Shown one piece after another: positions 8,141 through 15,078 of a DNA stretch of 64,000 nt. The notes beneath the pieces were generated by a model, which did not search any database, was not told where the DNA came from, and worked only from the letters and a program-made list of their open reading frames with translations. Numbering within the stretch: position 1 is the first letter of the stretch; every line of letters starts with the position of its first letter. A program made the position numbers and the translations under genes. This DNA comes from Simonsiella muelleri ATCC 29453. Lineage in GTDB: Bacteria; Pseudomonadota; Gammaproteobacteria; Burkholderiales; Neisseriaceae. Where the stretch lies: positions 62,001 through 126,000 of the forward strand of contig NZ_CP019448.1 in the NCBI RefSeq assembly GCF_002951835.1, in the 5' to 3' direction.

Positions 8141-10156
8141 ATGAACGACATGACTTTATATTTAATCATTGCACTCACGCCTTTGGTGGGCTGCTTACTG
8201 GCGGGTTTGTTTGGAAACCAGATTGGCAGACGCGGCGCACATTGTGCCACTATTTCGGGCGTGGCGATTTCCGCGCTGTTGTCGGCGTATGTGCTGTACG
8301 GCTTTGCTATGGGCAGCCGCGCCAAGTTTGACGAAAACGTATACACATGGCTTACCATGGGTGGCGTGGACTTTTCTGTCGGCTTTCTTGTGGACAGCTT
8401 AACCGCCATGATGATGGTCGTGGTAACGTCCGTATCGCTGATGGTACACATCTACACCATCGGTTATATGCACGATGAAGAAGTGGGTTATCAACGCTTT
8501 TTCAGCTATATTTCTCTGTTCACATTCAGTATGTTAATGCTGATTATGTCCAATAACTTCATTCAACTATTTTTCGGTTGGGAAGCGGTGGGCTTGGTTT
8601 CCTATTTATTGATTGGCTTTTATTTCAAACGTTCAAGCGCGACTTTTGCGAATTTGAAAGCGTTTTTGGTAAACCGCGTTGGCGACTTCGGTTTCTTGCT
8701 CGGCATTGGTTTGGTGTTGGCGTATTTTGGCGGCAGTTTGCGTTATCAAGATGTGTTCGCGTATTTGCCAAATGCGGCTGGCGTGGCGTTTTTGGGTACG
8801 GATTTGATTACGGTAACTTGTTTGCTGCTGTTTGTGGGCGCAATGGGTAAATCGGCGCAATTTCCGTTGCACGTTTGGCTGCCTGATTCTATGGAAGGTC
8901 CGACCCCGATTTCTGCGTTAATCCACGCGGCAACCATGGTTACGGCTGGTTTGTTTATGGTTTCGCGTATGTCGCCGATGTACGAAATGAGTACGACTGC
9001 CCTGTCGGTTATCATGATTATTGGCGCGATTACTGCATTGTTTATGGGTTTTTTAGGCACGATTCAAAACGATATCAAACGCGTGATTGCGTATTCCACA
9101 TTGTCTCAATTGGGTTATATGACGGTTGCGTTGGGCGTGTCGGCTTATTCTATTGCGATGTTCCATGTGATGACACACGCGTTTTTCAAAGCCTTGTTAT
9201 TCTTGGCGGCAGGTTCGGTAATTATCGGTATGCACCACGACCAAGATATGCGCAATATGGGCAATTTGCGTAAATATATGCCGATTACTTGGGCAACCAT
9301 GTTGATTGGTAATTTATCGCTGATTGGTACGCCGTTGTTTTCGGGTTTTTATTCCAAAGATTCTATTATTGAAGCGGTGCACGCCAGCAATTTAACTGGT
9401 AGCGGCTTTGCGTATTTTGCGGTACTGGCAAGTGTGTTTGTTACGGCGTTTTATGCGTTCCGTCAATACTTTATCGTGTTTCACGGCAAAGAGCGTTGGC
9501 GCGAAATTGAACATCATCACGATGAACACCACGATGACGCACATCATCACGGTTTGGGCAAAGACGACAATCCGCACGAAAGCCCATGGGTGGTTACATT
9601 CCCATTGATTTTCTTGGCGATTCCGTCTGTGATTATCGGTGCTTTGACCATTAACCCATTGTTGTATGGCGATTTCTTTAAAGATGTGATTTATGTGAAC
9701 CACGAAGCGCACCCTGTGATGCACGAAATGGCGCAAGAGTTTCACGGTATTTTTGGCATGGTTACGCATAGTTTCGTGTCGCCTGTGTTGTATTTGGCGA
9801 TTGCTGGCGTGGCGGCGGCTTGGTTCTTGTATGTGAAAGCACCGTCTGTACCTGCGAAAATTCAGGCAGCCTGCAAACCGATTTATACGCTGTTGGACAA
9901 CAAATATTATTTGGACACACTGTATTTCAATGTGTTTGCCAAAGGCAGTCGCAAACTGGGCGAGTTTTTCTGGAAAGTGGGCGATACCATGATTATTGAC
10001 AATGGCATCGTGAACGGTTCGGCAAAAGCAGTTGGCGCAATCGCCGCACAAGTTCGCAAAGCACAAACTGGCTTTATCTACACTTACGCGGCTGTGATGG
10101 TGTTTGGTGTGTTGGTGATGATTGTGGCGTTTTTCTGGAATTTGTGGTTTAAGTAA
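8141..10156 (+). CDS. nuoL: NADH-quinone oxidoreductase subunit L
   Basis: 671 aa, the distal antiporter-like proton-pumping subunit of complex I with the long lateral helix. Typical motifs: LFFGWEAVGLVSYLLIGF (~145), the segment HVWLPDSMEGPTPISALIH (~247) and KRVIAYSTLSQLGYM (~314). A His/Asp-rich loop (EHHHDEHHDDAHHH, ~456) lies in a loop region. The ATG followed by NDMTLYLI is chosen; the open frame extends 28 codons upstream but includes the DUS, so the longer start is unlikely. The last 148 bp up to near the stop are duplicated at 12476-12623. Confidence 0.96.
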   Translation: MNDMTLYLIIALTPLVGCLLAGLFGNQIGRRGAHCATISGVAISALLSAYVLYGFAMGSRAKFDENVYTWLTMGGVDFSVGFLVDSLTAMMMVVVTSVSLMVHIYTIGYMHDEEVGYQRFFSYISLFTFSMLMLIMSNNFIQLFFGWEAVGLVSYLLIGFYFKRSSATFANLKAFLVNRVGDFGFLLGIGLVLAYFGGSLRYQDVFAYLPNAAGVAFLGTDLITVTCLLLFVGAMGKSAQFPLHVWLPDSMEGPTPISALIHAATMVTAGLFMVSRMSPMYEMSTTALSVIMIIGAITALFMGFLGTIQNDIKRVIAYSTLSQLGYMTVALGVSAYSIAMFHVMTHAFFKALLFLAAGSVIIGMHHDQDMRNMGNLRKYMPITWATMLIGNLSLIGTPLFSGFYSKDSIIEAVHASNLTGSGFAYFAVLASVFVTAFYAFRQYFIVFHGKERWREIEHHHDEHHDDAHHHGLGKDDNPHESPWVVTFPLIFLAIPSVIIGALTINPLLYGDFFKDVIYVNHEAHPVMHEMAQEFHGIFGMVTHSFVSPVLYLAIAGVAAAWFLYVKAPSVPAKIQAACKPIYTLLDNKYYLDTLYFNVFAKGSRKLGEFFWKVGDTMIIDNGIVNGSAKAVGAIAAQVRKAQTGFIYTYAAVMVFGVLVMIVAFFWNLWFK

Positions 10157-10164
10157 TGGGGTAG

Positions 10165-10220
10165 GGTGGGTGTGAACCCACCTTGCTGGAATGGGTGTAG
10201 GTCGGATACTTGTATCCGAC
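10165..10220 (+). repeat. Two adjacent hairpins downstream of nuoL
   Basis: Two perfect or near-perfect stems: GGTGGGTGTGAACCCACC and, 18 bp later, GTCGGATACTTGTATCCGAC. Neither has a T-tract, so they look like small intergenic repeats or mRNA-processing or stabilising structures rather than intrinsic terminators. They mark the left edge of the accessory block between nuoL and nuoM. Confidence 0.6.
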
Positions 10221-10265
10221 ATTTTCAATGACATAGACGACATTAACGCAAGGAATTAAGAGAAA

Positions 10266-10445
10266 ATGAGTAATGAGCTTTTGTATTTGGGTTCTTTGTG
10301 TTTACTTTGTGTGATAGGTACTGTTGTATTATTGAAAACTAAATTGATTAACGTAGAAACTGAACCAAATAAAAATAAGAAAATTGTTATTTTTTTAATG
10401 CTTGCTATTTTATTGATGTTTGCCTTGATTGGCTTGGAGCAATAA
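10266..10445 (+). CDS. 59-aa two-helix membrane peptide, unknown
   Basis: Begins MSNELLYLGSLCLLCVIG and ends LMFALIGLEQ. Two hydrophobic segments (residues ~5-22 and ~42-57) are separated by a lysine/asparagine-rich loop (EPNKNKKI). A good SD (AAGGAATT) lies 10-17 bp upstream of the ATG. It is AT-rich, like the following ATPase gene, and precedes it by 46 bp, so it may belong to the same cassette, for example as a membrane effector or a lineage-specific peptide. Function not recognised; its size makes chance possible, but the RBS and two helices argue for a real gene. Confidence 0.55.
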   Translation: MSNELLYLGSLCLLCVIGTVVLLKTKLINVETEPNKNKKIVIFLMLAILLMFALIGLEQ

Positions 10446-10491
10446 ATTGGTGTAGGACTAAAAATGTATTGAACGTAAAATGGGTATATAA

Positions 10492-11664
10492 ATGAAAGAT
10501 TTATTGAATGGCGTGGTTCGCTTTGAAGGCGTAAAAGGCGTTGGCATAATACAAGTTGATTTTGTTCCTAATCAACGTGTTTACACATTTATTGGCGCAA
10601 ATGGGGTGGGTAAAACAAAATTGTTGGAGTGTTTGTTTACGGTTTTGTTTTTGACTTCTGATACGATTCATCAACAATTAACATATGAAGCTATTCGTCT
10701 TGATGAAATTCCATTTAAAAAAATAGAAATATCAGCCCAAAATCTTAAAAGAGATGTGAATGACGGTATTGGTGCTGGTTATGCTGTTATGCACGTATGG
10801 AAAGAAAATTGGAAATTAGAAAAATATTTACATCAATTCCCATTTATTTATCTTGCGACACAAAATCGTGGCAATATTCATAGCGTAGAAAATAGTATTC
10901 AAAAAATAGGAAATTACAGACAACGTTCTGAACAATATTTAGAAAAATTGTTTTCCGTTTTCAGTCAGCCTGAAAATTTCAAAAGCCTGAATATGGACAC
11001 CAATTTAGAAGAATGGATAATCCAACGCGCCCAGTCTGCCAACCCCTATCAATCCAAAGCAGATAACCGTAAAATTGAATTGGACACTTTATTATCCATT
11101 TTAAATCAAATTGATGAATGCATTGACAGCGAATTTTTGGAAATATCGGGCGACAATCGCGTGTTCATCAAAGTAAGTGGTGATAAACGTGAATTATCTG
11201 AATTATCAAGTGGTTTCACGTCCATTTTGAAAATGGTGCAATCCATTATCGCGGGTTACAGCTATTTTACCAATGAACAGCAAATCGCCCGTGTGCGCGG
11301 CATGGTGCTAATTGATGAGATAGAAAGCCATTTGCACAATGAGTGGCAGGTTAAAATTATTCCTTTGTTGAAGAAATTGTTTCCGAATACCACGTTTTTG
11401 ATTACCACGCATTCGTCTTTGGTGATTAGTCAGTTGGAGCAGGGCGAGGCGTATCGTTTGGCACGTGAAGATGATGGCATTGTGTATGGAAAATTAATTG
11501 ATTATCCAAATAATATGGCGTTCGTGGATTTGCTGAATGAGGCGTTTGATGTGGATTTGAATAAATTGAAAATTGAACGTGTGCAGGAAAGTGACCAAAC
11601 ACAAGCAAAACAAGCCTTGCTTTCTTTGGTTCGGCAAGAATTGGCAAAATTGGAGACTAAATAA
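10492..11664 (+). CDS. AAA/ABC-type ATPase (OLD-like, no TOPRIM), candidate defence sensor
   Basis: 390 aa. Walker A GANGVGKT at ~35-42, an ABC-signature-like ELSSGFTS at ~240, Walker B MVLIDEIESHLH at ~272 and a switch-histidine run LITTHSSLVI at ~304. This layout is that of the AAA_21/AAA_15-type ATPases found in OLD, Septu (PtuA), PARIS (AriA) and related anti-phage loci. There is no TOPRIM nuclease after the ATPase core; the C-terminal ~70 residues are helical and charged. The stop codon overlaps the next start by 1 bp (TAATG), so it is coupled to a PIN-domain protein. The inferred role is NTP-dependent sensing that controls the PIN nuclease. Phage defence is inference from architecture and setting. 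Confidence 0.85.
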   Translation: MKDLLNGVVRFEGVKGVGIIQVDFVPNQRVYTFIGANGVGKTKLLECLFTVLFLTSDTIHQQLTYEAIRLDEIPFKKIEISAQNLKRDVNDGIGAGYAVMHVWKENWKLEKYLHQFPFIYLATQNRGNIHSVENSIQKIGNYRQRSEQYLEKLFSVFSQPENFKSLNMDTNLEEWIIQRAQSANPYQSKADNRKIELDTLLSILNQIDECIDSEFLEISGDNRVFIKVSGDKRELSELSSGFTSILKMVQSIIAGYSYFTNEQQIARVRGMVLIDEIESHLHNEWQVKIIPLLKKLFPNTTFLITTHSSLVISQLEQGEAYRLAREDDGIVYGKLIDYPNNMAFVDLLNEAFDVDLNKLKIERVQESDQTQAKQALLSLVRQELAKLETK

Positions 11665-12116
11665 TGACGATTTATTTTTTGGATACCAATGTGTTAGGCT
11701 GTATTGTTAATCCCAATCACAATCCAGAAACGCGAGAACGTATTTTGCGTGAATTAGAACAAAAATTAATGCAAGATAATACATCGCTGATTAGCAGCCA
11801 GTTGGTTCGTTATGAAGTTTTGCGCGATGTAAATTGGCAAGATGATGAAAAATACAATGATTTTTTGCAAAATTTAGCTGCTTTTCCGTTTTTAGATATT
11901 ACAGAAAGTGTGTCAGATTTAGCCAGTAATTTGTATCGTTTTGATGCGTTTGATGCAGCACAGCAAAATGTGAATAAAAATTTTGAAAAAAGAAAATTTG
12001 ACGTATTTCATTATGCTACGGCGGTTGTGAATGACGTGGAAATGTTTTCGGACGATCGCGATTTGGTCAAAATTAAGCAATTACACGAGAAAATGTTGGC
12101 AAAAACCCAAAAATAA
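11664..12116 (+). CDS. PIN-domain nuclease-like protein, partner of the upstream ATPase
   Basis: 150 aa. PIN-like features in order: IYFLDTNVLGCIV at the N terminus (Asp ~7), LVRYEVLRDV (Glu ~51), KFDVFHYATAV (Asp ~113) and MFSDDRDLVKIK (Asp ~130). These acidic positions match the metal-binding set of VapC/PIN ribonucleases, which cut RNA. Coupled to the ATPase gene by a TAATG overlap; no VapB-like antitoxin is present, so the ATPase could be the controlling partner. The gene ends just before a one-mismatch DUS. PIN family assignment is fairly safe; the target (tRNA, mRNA or DNA) is unknown. Confidence 0.8.
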   Translation: MTIYFLDTNVLGCIVNPNHNPETRERILRELEQKLMQDNTSLISSQLVRYEVLRDVNWQDDEKYNDFLQNLAAFPFLDITESVSDLASNLYRFDAFDAAQQNVNKNFEKRKFDVFHYATAVVNDVEMFSDDRDLVKIKQLHEKMLAKTQK

Positions 12117-12121
12117 TTTTC

Positions 12122-12133
12122 AGGCAGCCTAAA
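12122..12133 (+). repeat. Variant DNA uptake sequence after the ATPase-PIN pair
   Basis: AGGCAGCCTAAA, one mismatch to consensus, six bases after the PIN gene stop codon. It marks the right edge of the ATPase-PIN cassette. Confidence 0.65.
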
Positions 12134-12197
12134 AATAGAAATATGTAGAATATAATTGGTTTATTTTTATTATATTTATATATAAGTTATATTTATT

Positions 12198-12475
12198 ATG
12201 TTTTTAAATCAGTTTAGATTTTTGTGTAAATATTTTAATAGACTTCCTGCGAAATCACAATTTTTCTAGGTTTTAGAATTTTGCTACATCCTGTAATTAA
12301 GCATGTTTTAAAAAATTGGGATTATTGTTTCGCAGGAAGTCTATTCTTATTATAAAGATATAATTCACGGAAATAAGTTAAGCGCGGAAGCTGTGCAGTT
12401 ATATAGCCAAGCTGATGTAAAATTATGTCAGGACAAATTATGTGTTAAAACACAAACTACGCTGCAAGAATTTAG
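12198..12475 (+). pseudogene. Remnant of a second copy of the three-gene cassette, interrupted by a MITE
   Basis: Two fragments flank the 101-bp element. On the left, ATATTTATTATGTTT plus following codons read MFLNQFRFLCKYFN, which resembles the start of the intact membrane protein at 12714 (MFVNKLKSLNKYSN). On the right, 12348-12475 matches 14831-14958 without gaps, so it is a copy of the 3' part of the coiled-coil membrane protein gene (residues around NKLSAEAVQLYSQADVKLC). The middle of the cassette is missing. The right fragment is joined directly to a copy of the nuoL 3' end. This looks like decay after tandem duplication or a recombination between two versions of the locus. Confidence 0.75.
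12241..12341. mobile_element. 101-bp MITE-like element with 14-bp terminal inverted repeats
   Basis: Perfect terminal inverted repeats GACTTCCTGCGAAA / TTTCGCAGGAAGTC, flanked by TA on both sides (probable target duplication). No coding capacity. The TA duplication and short size fit a non-autonomous derivative of an IS5- or IS630-type transposon. It sits in the cassette remnant, so it may have contributed to the decay. Confidence 0.75.
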
Positions 12476-12623
12476 AATGGCATCGTGAACGGTTCGGCAA
12501 AACTGATGGGTGCAGTTGCCGCGCAAGTTCGCAAAGCACAAACTGGTTTTATTTACACTTACGCGGCTGTGATGGTGTTTGGCGTGTTGGTGATGATTGT
12601 GGCATTTTTCTGGAATTTGTGGT
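12476..12623 (+). pseudogene. Duplicate of the nuoL 3' end
   Basis: 148 bp aligned without gaps to 10001-10148 (offset 2475), with scattered third-position-type differences. It lacks the nuoL stop context and runs into unrelated sequence and a variant DUS. Since it cannot be expressed as NuoL, it is a recombination scar showing that a DNA segment carrying the nuoL end plus the following cassette was inserted next to an earlier version. Confidence 0.9.
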
Positions 12624-12639
12624 CTTGCCCCTGACTTTC

Positions 12640-12651
12640 AGGCAGCTTGAA
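12640..12651 (+). repeat. Variant DNA uptake sequence upstream of the three-gene cassette
   Basis: AGGCAGCTTGAA (one mismatch to consensus) between the nuoL 3' duplicate and the membrane-protein gene; the cassette's other border is the DUS at 15009. Confidence 0.65.
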
Positions 12652-12713
12652 AATAAAAAATGCGTAGAGCAATGAGTTTATCTTGCATTTGCTTTTTATG
12701 AGTGATATTTATT

Positions 12714-13517
12714 ATGTTTGTAAACAAGTTAAAATCCCTAAATAAGTATTCTAATATAAAATCACTTATTTTCTTTAAAATATTTATAATCATAATTTCG
12801 TATTTTTTATTTAATAGTTATTTTAATAGAAATAATTTCTCTGAGCCAGAAGTGATTGTCTATATTTTAAATGAACTACTTTTTGTAAATTTAGTAGTTT
12901 ATCGTAAGAGATATTATAGTGATGGATATTTTAATTTAAAATGGGATAAATATTACACTGTTACAACAATTATTGTTTTGATGATTGTATTATTTTTTTT
13001 GCAATTGTTTAATTTTAAAATACATGATTTAGAAAATAATAAAGTAGAGAATACATTCTCTGGAAGTGTAGTTAATGGAGACAGTGAAAACTATTGGTAC
13101 AATGATGATGGATATGCTATTTTGCGTTCAAAATCATTTGAAACTGCCAGATATGCACCAGAAACTGCTTGGTTTTTATTTTTAGAAAATAAAGATAAAA
13201 AGCGTATAGGCTTTATCGCCTGTAGTTTACTCTTAAAAGAAAATTGCTCTAATTTTTGGGAAAAAATTCCTAAAAATGAGGTGGTTAAAATTTCTTATCA
13301 AAAAATAGATGGTATAGACTACTATATTGGTGGAGAGAATCTGTTGATATTGACAGGACTTGAATCTAGTCGTATTTCTATTAGTAAGTTACAATTAATT
13401 CAGAAGTATTATAATGAATTATTTTATTATAAATTATTTATTTTTTTAGTTATATTGATGAATTTTATTCTTTATTTTTGGAATAAGTATTTATATACTT
13501 CCTCATGTGAAGTTTGA
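12714..13517 (+). CDS. Unknown integral membrane protein, cassette gene 1
   Basis: 267 aa from the ATG (a GTG 12 bp earlier is also in frame). Very AT-rich and isoleucine/asparagine-rich, unlike the flanking nuo genes, which suggests transfer. Predicted helices: FFKIFIIIISYFLF (~18-32), VYILNELLFVNLVVY (~46-61), TTIIVLMIVLFFLQLF (~82-98), then a ~125-residue soluble region containing DLENNKVENTFSG and ETARYAPETAWFLF, and a last helix LFIFLVILMNFILYFW (~242-258). A large loop between helices 3 and 4 is probably periplasmic. No family recognised. It overlaps a short upstream extension of the next frame but not its likely start. Confidence 0.7.
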   Translation: MFVNKLKSLNKYSNIKSLIFFKIFIIIISYFLFNSYFNRNNFSEPEVIVYILNELLFVNLVVYRKRYYSDGYFNLKWDKYYTVTTIIVLMIVLFFLQLFNFKIHDLENNKVENTFSGSVVNGDSENYWYNDDGYAILRSKSFETARYAPETAWFLFLENKDKKRIGFIACSLLLKENCSNFWEKIPKNEVVKISYQKIDGIDYYIGGENLLILTGLESSRISISKLQLIQKYYNELFYYKLFIFLVILMNFILYFWNKYLYTSSCEV

Positions 13518-13551
13518 AAAAATAATTAAGAAATTAAGAAAGGTTTTGATT

Positions 13552-14424
13552 ATGGCGTATCGCGTAAATTTCTTATTAGAAATTGGCAATGCTATTAATA
13601 ATGTTCGTCAAGCAGGCGATCCGTCAGTTTCATCTGAACAAAAAGCAGAACATTATGAGCAGGCAAAGAGAAGTGTACGTTTGGCAATAGGTGTAATGAC
13701 ACAAAATATTGCTCAATATACTGGATTTGATGATAAAACTAATGCAGCAAGGGGTAAGTTTTTTGGCGGTGTTAATGCTCTGCAAGCAGTAGATAGATTA
13801 CGAGATAATTTCAAAGGTTTCATAGCAGATTATCAGAAAGGAGTTGTTGATATAAGCAAGATTCAAGCTATTATGTCGGATACTTCGGCTATAGCAAGTT
13901 TTCTTATGAGTGATAAAATCCCTGTTGGTGGAATTATTTTTGATAGAACTGCAGCAGCCATTACAGCTATTTCGTTGGCATATCCTGGTGACAAAATGTC
14001 TACTCATGATTTTTACAATTTAGAAAATTGGAAAGGTTTTGGTTTAGATGTATTAGAAAGTTTTTCTCGTGAAATATATGAATTAGTACCTGATAAGTTT
14101 AATCCTTGGAAAGAAAGTAGTTTAAATTATAATCAAGTTAATCATGATAAAGTTGATTTAGTGATTGATAGTCAATCAAATATAAAAGATTTATCGGCTT
14201 CACTTGCCCAAGACATGGTTCATAAATTACTTGCGGCATACACTTCAGGTGATAGAGATGCCTTGTCGTTAGTTGTGGCTAATCACGCTTATACGCAACA
14301 GCGTAATCAAGAAGTTGCCGAGCAAGTGCAGCAATTAAAAGAAGCCGAACAAGAGCGTGCTGCTGAACAGCTGGCAGAAGCGCAGCAAGTAGAGCAACAA
14401 CGGCATATAATGATAAGGTCTTAA
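13552..14424 (+). CDS. Unknown soluble protein with C-terminal coiled coil, cassette gene 2
   Basis: 290 aa from the ATG that follows a strong SD (AGAAAGG); a longer frame starting 15 codons earlier would overlap the previous gene. The N-terminal ~200 residues are mixed alpha/beta-like with VNFLLEIGNAINNVRQ and FFGGVNALQAVDRLRD. The last ~60 residues are a Gln/Glu/Ala-rich coiled coil (VAEQVQQLKEAEQER and following). No signal peptide or membrane helix. The stop codon is 1 bp from the next start, so the two are coupled. No family recognised; the coiled coil may dock onto that of the next protein. Confidence 0.7.
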   Translation: MAYRVNFLLEIGNAINNVRQAGDPSVSSEQKAEHYEQAKRSVRLAIGVMTQNIAQYTGFDDKTNAARGKFFGGVNALQAVDRLRDNFKGFIADYQKGVVDISKIQAIMSDTSAIASFLMSDKIPVGGIIFDRTAAAITAISLAYPGDKMSTHDFYNLENWKGFGLDVLESFSREIYELVPDKFNPWKESSLNYNQVNHDKVDLVIDSQSNIKDLSASLAQDMVHKLLAAYTSGDRDALSLVVANHAYTQQRNQEVAEQVQQLKEAEQERAAEQLAEAQQVEQQRHIMIRS

Positions 14425-14425
14425 A

Positions 14426-15019
14426 ATGCATATTGAAGAATTATATCAAGCTGTTAGCAATATGGCTGTGGTAGCACAACATCTTAAAGAAGATGCTGAA
14501 AATGCTGTGCAAATTCAGCAGCAAGTAGCCTATCAATTAGAACAGAGATTACAGGTGCTGGATGAAAGCATTGAAACAGCACTTGCTCGTCATGTTGAAA
14601 AATTGCGTGAACAAGTAGCTCAACAAGTTGCTGATGGTAGTCAGGACAGTATGCAGGATTTTCAACAGCAATTAGAAGATTTAAAAAAGCAAATGTTGGA
14701 TTTTAGTCAATTTGCTGCGATGATTAAAAAAGATTTAAACAAAGTATCGCATTCTATTTTGATGAAAATTGGTGTTTTGTCTAGCGTGGCTTTGGTTGCG
14801 GTAATTGGTTCTGCGTTGTGGTTGGTTTTTTATTATAAAGGTATAATTCGGGAAAATAAGTTAAGTGCGGAAGCTGTGCAGTTATATAGCCAAGCTGACG
14901 TAAAATTATGTCAGGGCAAATTATGTGTTAAAACGCAACCTACGCCACAAGAATTTAGGAAAGATGGGTATATAATTGTGGCACCCAAAAATGGTACAAA
15001 TAATTTTCAGGCTGCCTGA
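14426..15019 (+). CDS. Unknown coiled-coil single-pass membrane protein, cassette gene 3
   Basis: 197 aa. Residues ~1-105 form a long coiled coil rich in Gln and Glu (QIQQQVAYQLEQRLQVLDES and QDFQQQLEDLKKQMLDF). A single helix IGVLSSVALVAVIGSALWLVF lies at ~114-134. A short C-terminal domain carries two cysteines (VKLCQGKLCVKT) and is probably periplasmic. The last codons (NFQAA stop) come from a DUS. Part of the 3' half is duplicated at 12348-12475. Not recognised. With the other two genes it makes a compact, probably membrane-bound three-protein set. Confidence 0.7.
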   Translation: MHIEELYQAVSNMAVVAQHLKEDAENAVQIQQQVAYQLEQRLQVLDESIETALARHVEKLREQVAQQVADGSQDSMQDFQQQLEDLKKQMLDFSQFAAMIKKDLNKVSHSILMKIGVLSSVALVAVIGSALWLVFYYKGIIRENKLSAEAVQLYSQADVKLCQGKLCVKTQPTPQEFRKDGYIIVAPKNGTNNFQAA

Positions 15020-15020
15020 A
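15009..15020 (+). repeat. DNA uptake sequence closing the nuoL-nuoM accessory block
   Basis: AGGCTGCCTGAA (the T-centred form). It encodes the end of cassette gene 3 and lies 59 bp upstream of nuoM. Confidence 0.85.
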
Positions 15021-15078
15021 ATCGCAGCCGCCACAAAAACAATTTTAATTTAAATCAAAGAGAAAACAGGCTACTACT

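Noticed and set aside
12442..12675. 77-codon frame in the remnant region as a gene
   Set aside because: It is built from the cassette remnant plus the duplicated nuoL end read out of frame.
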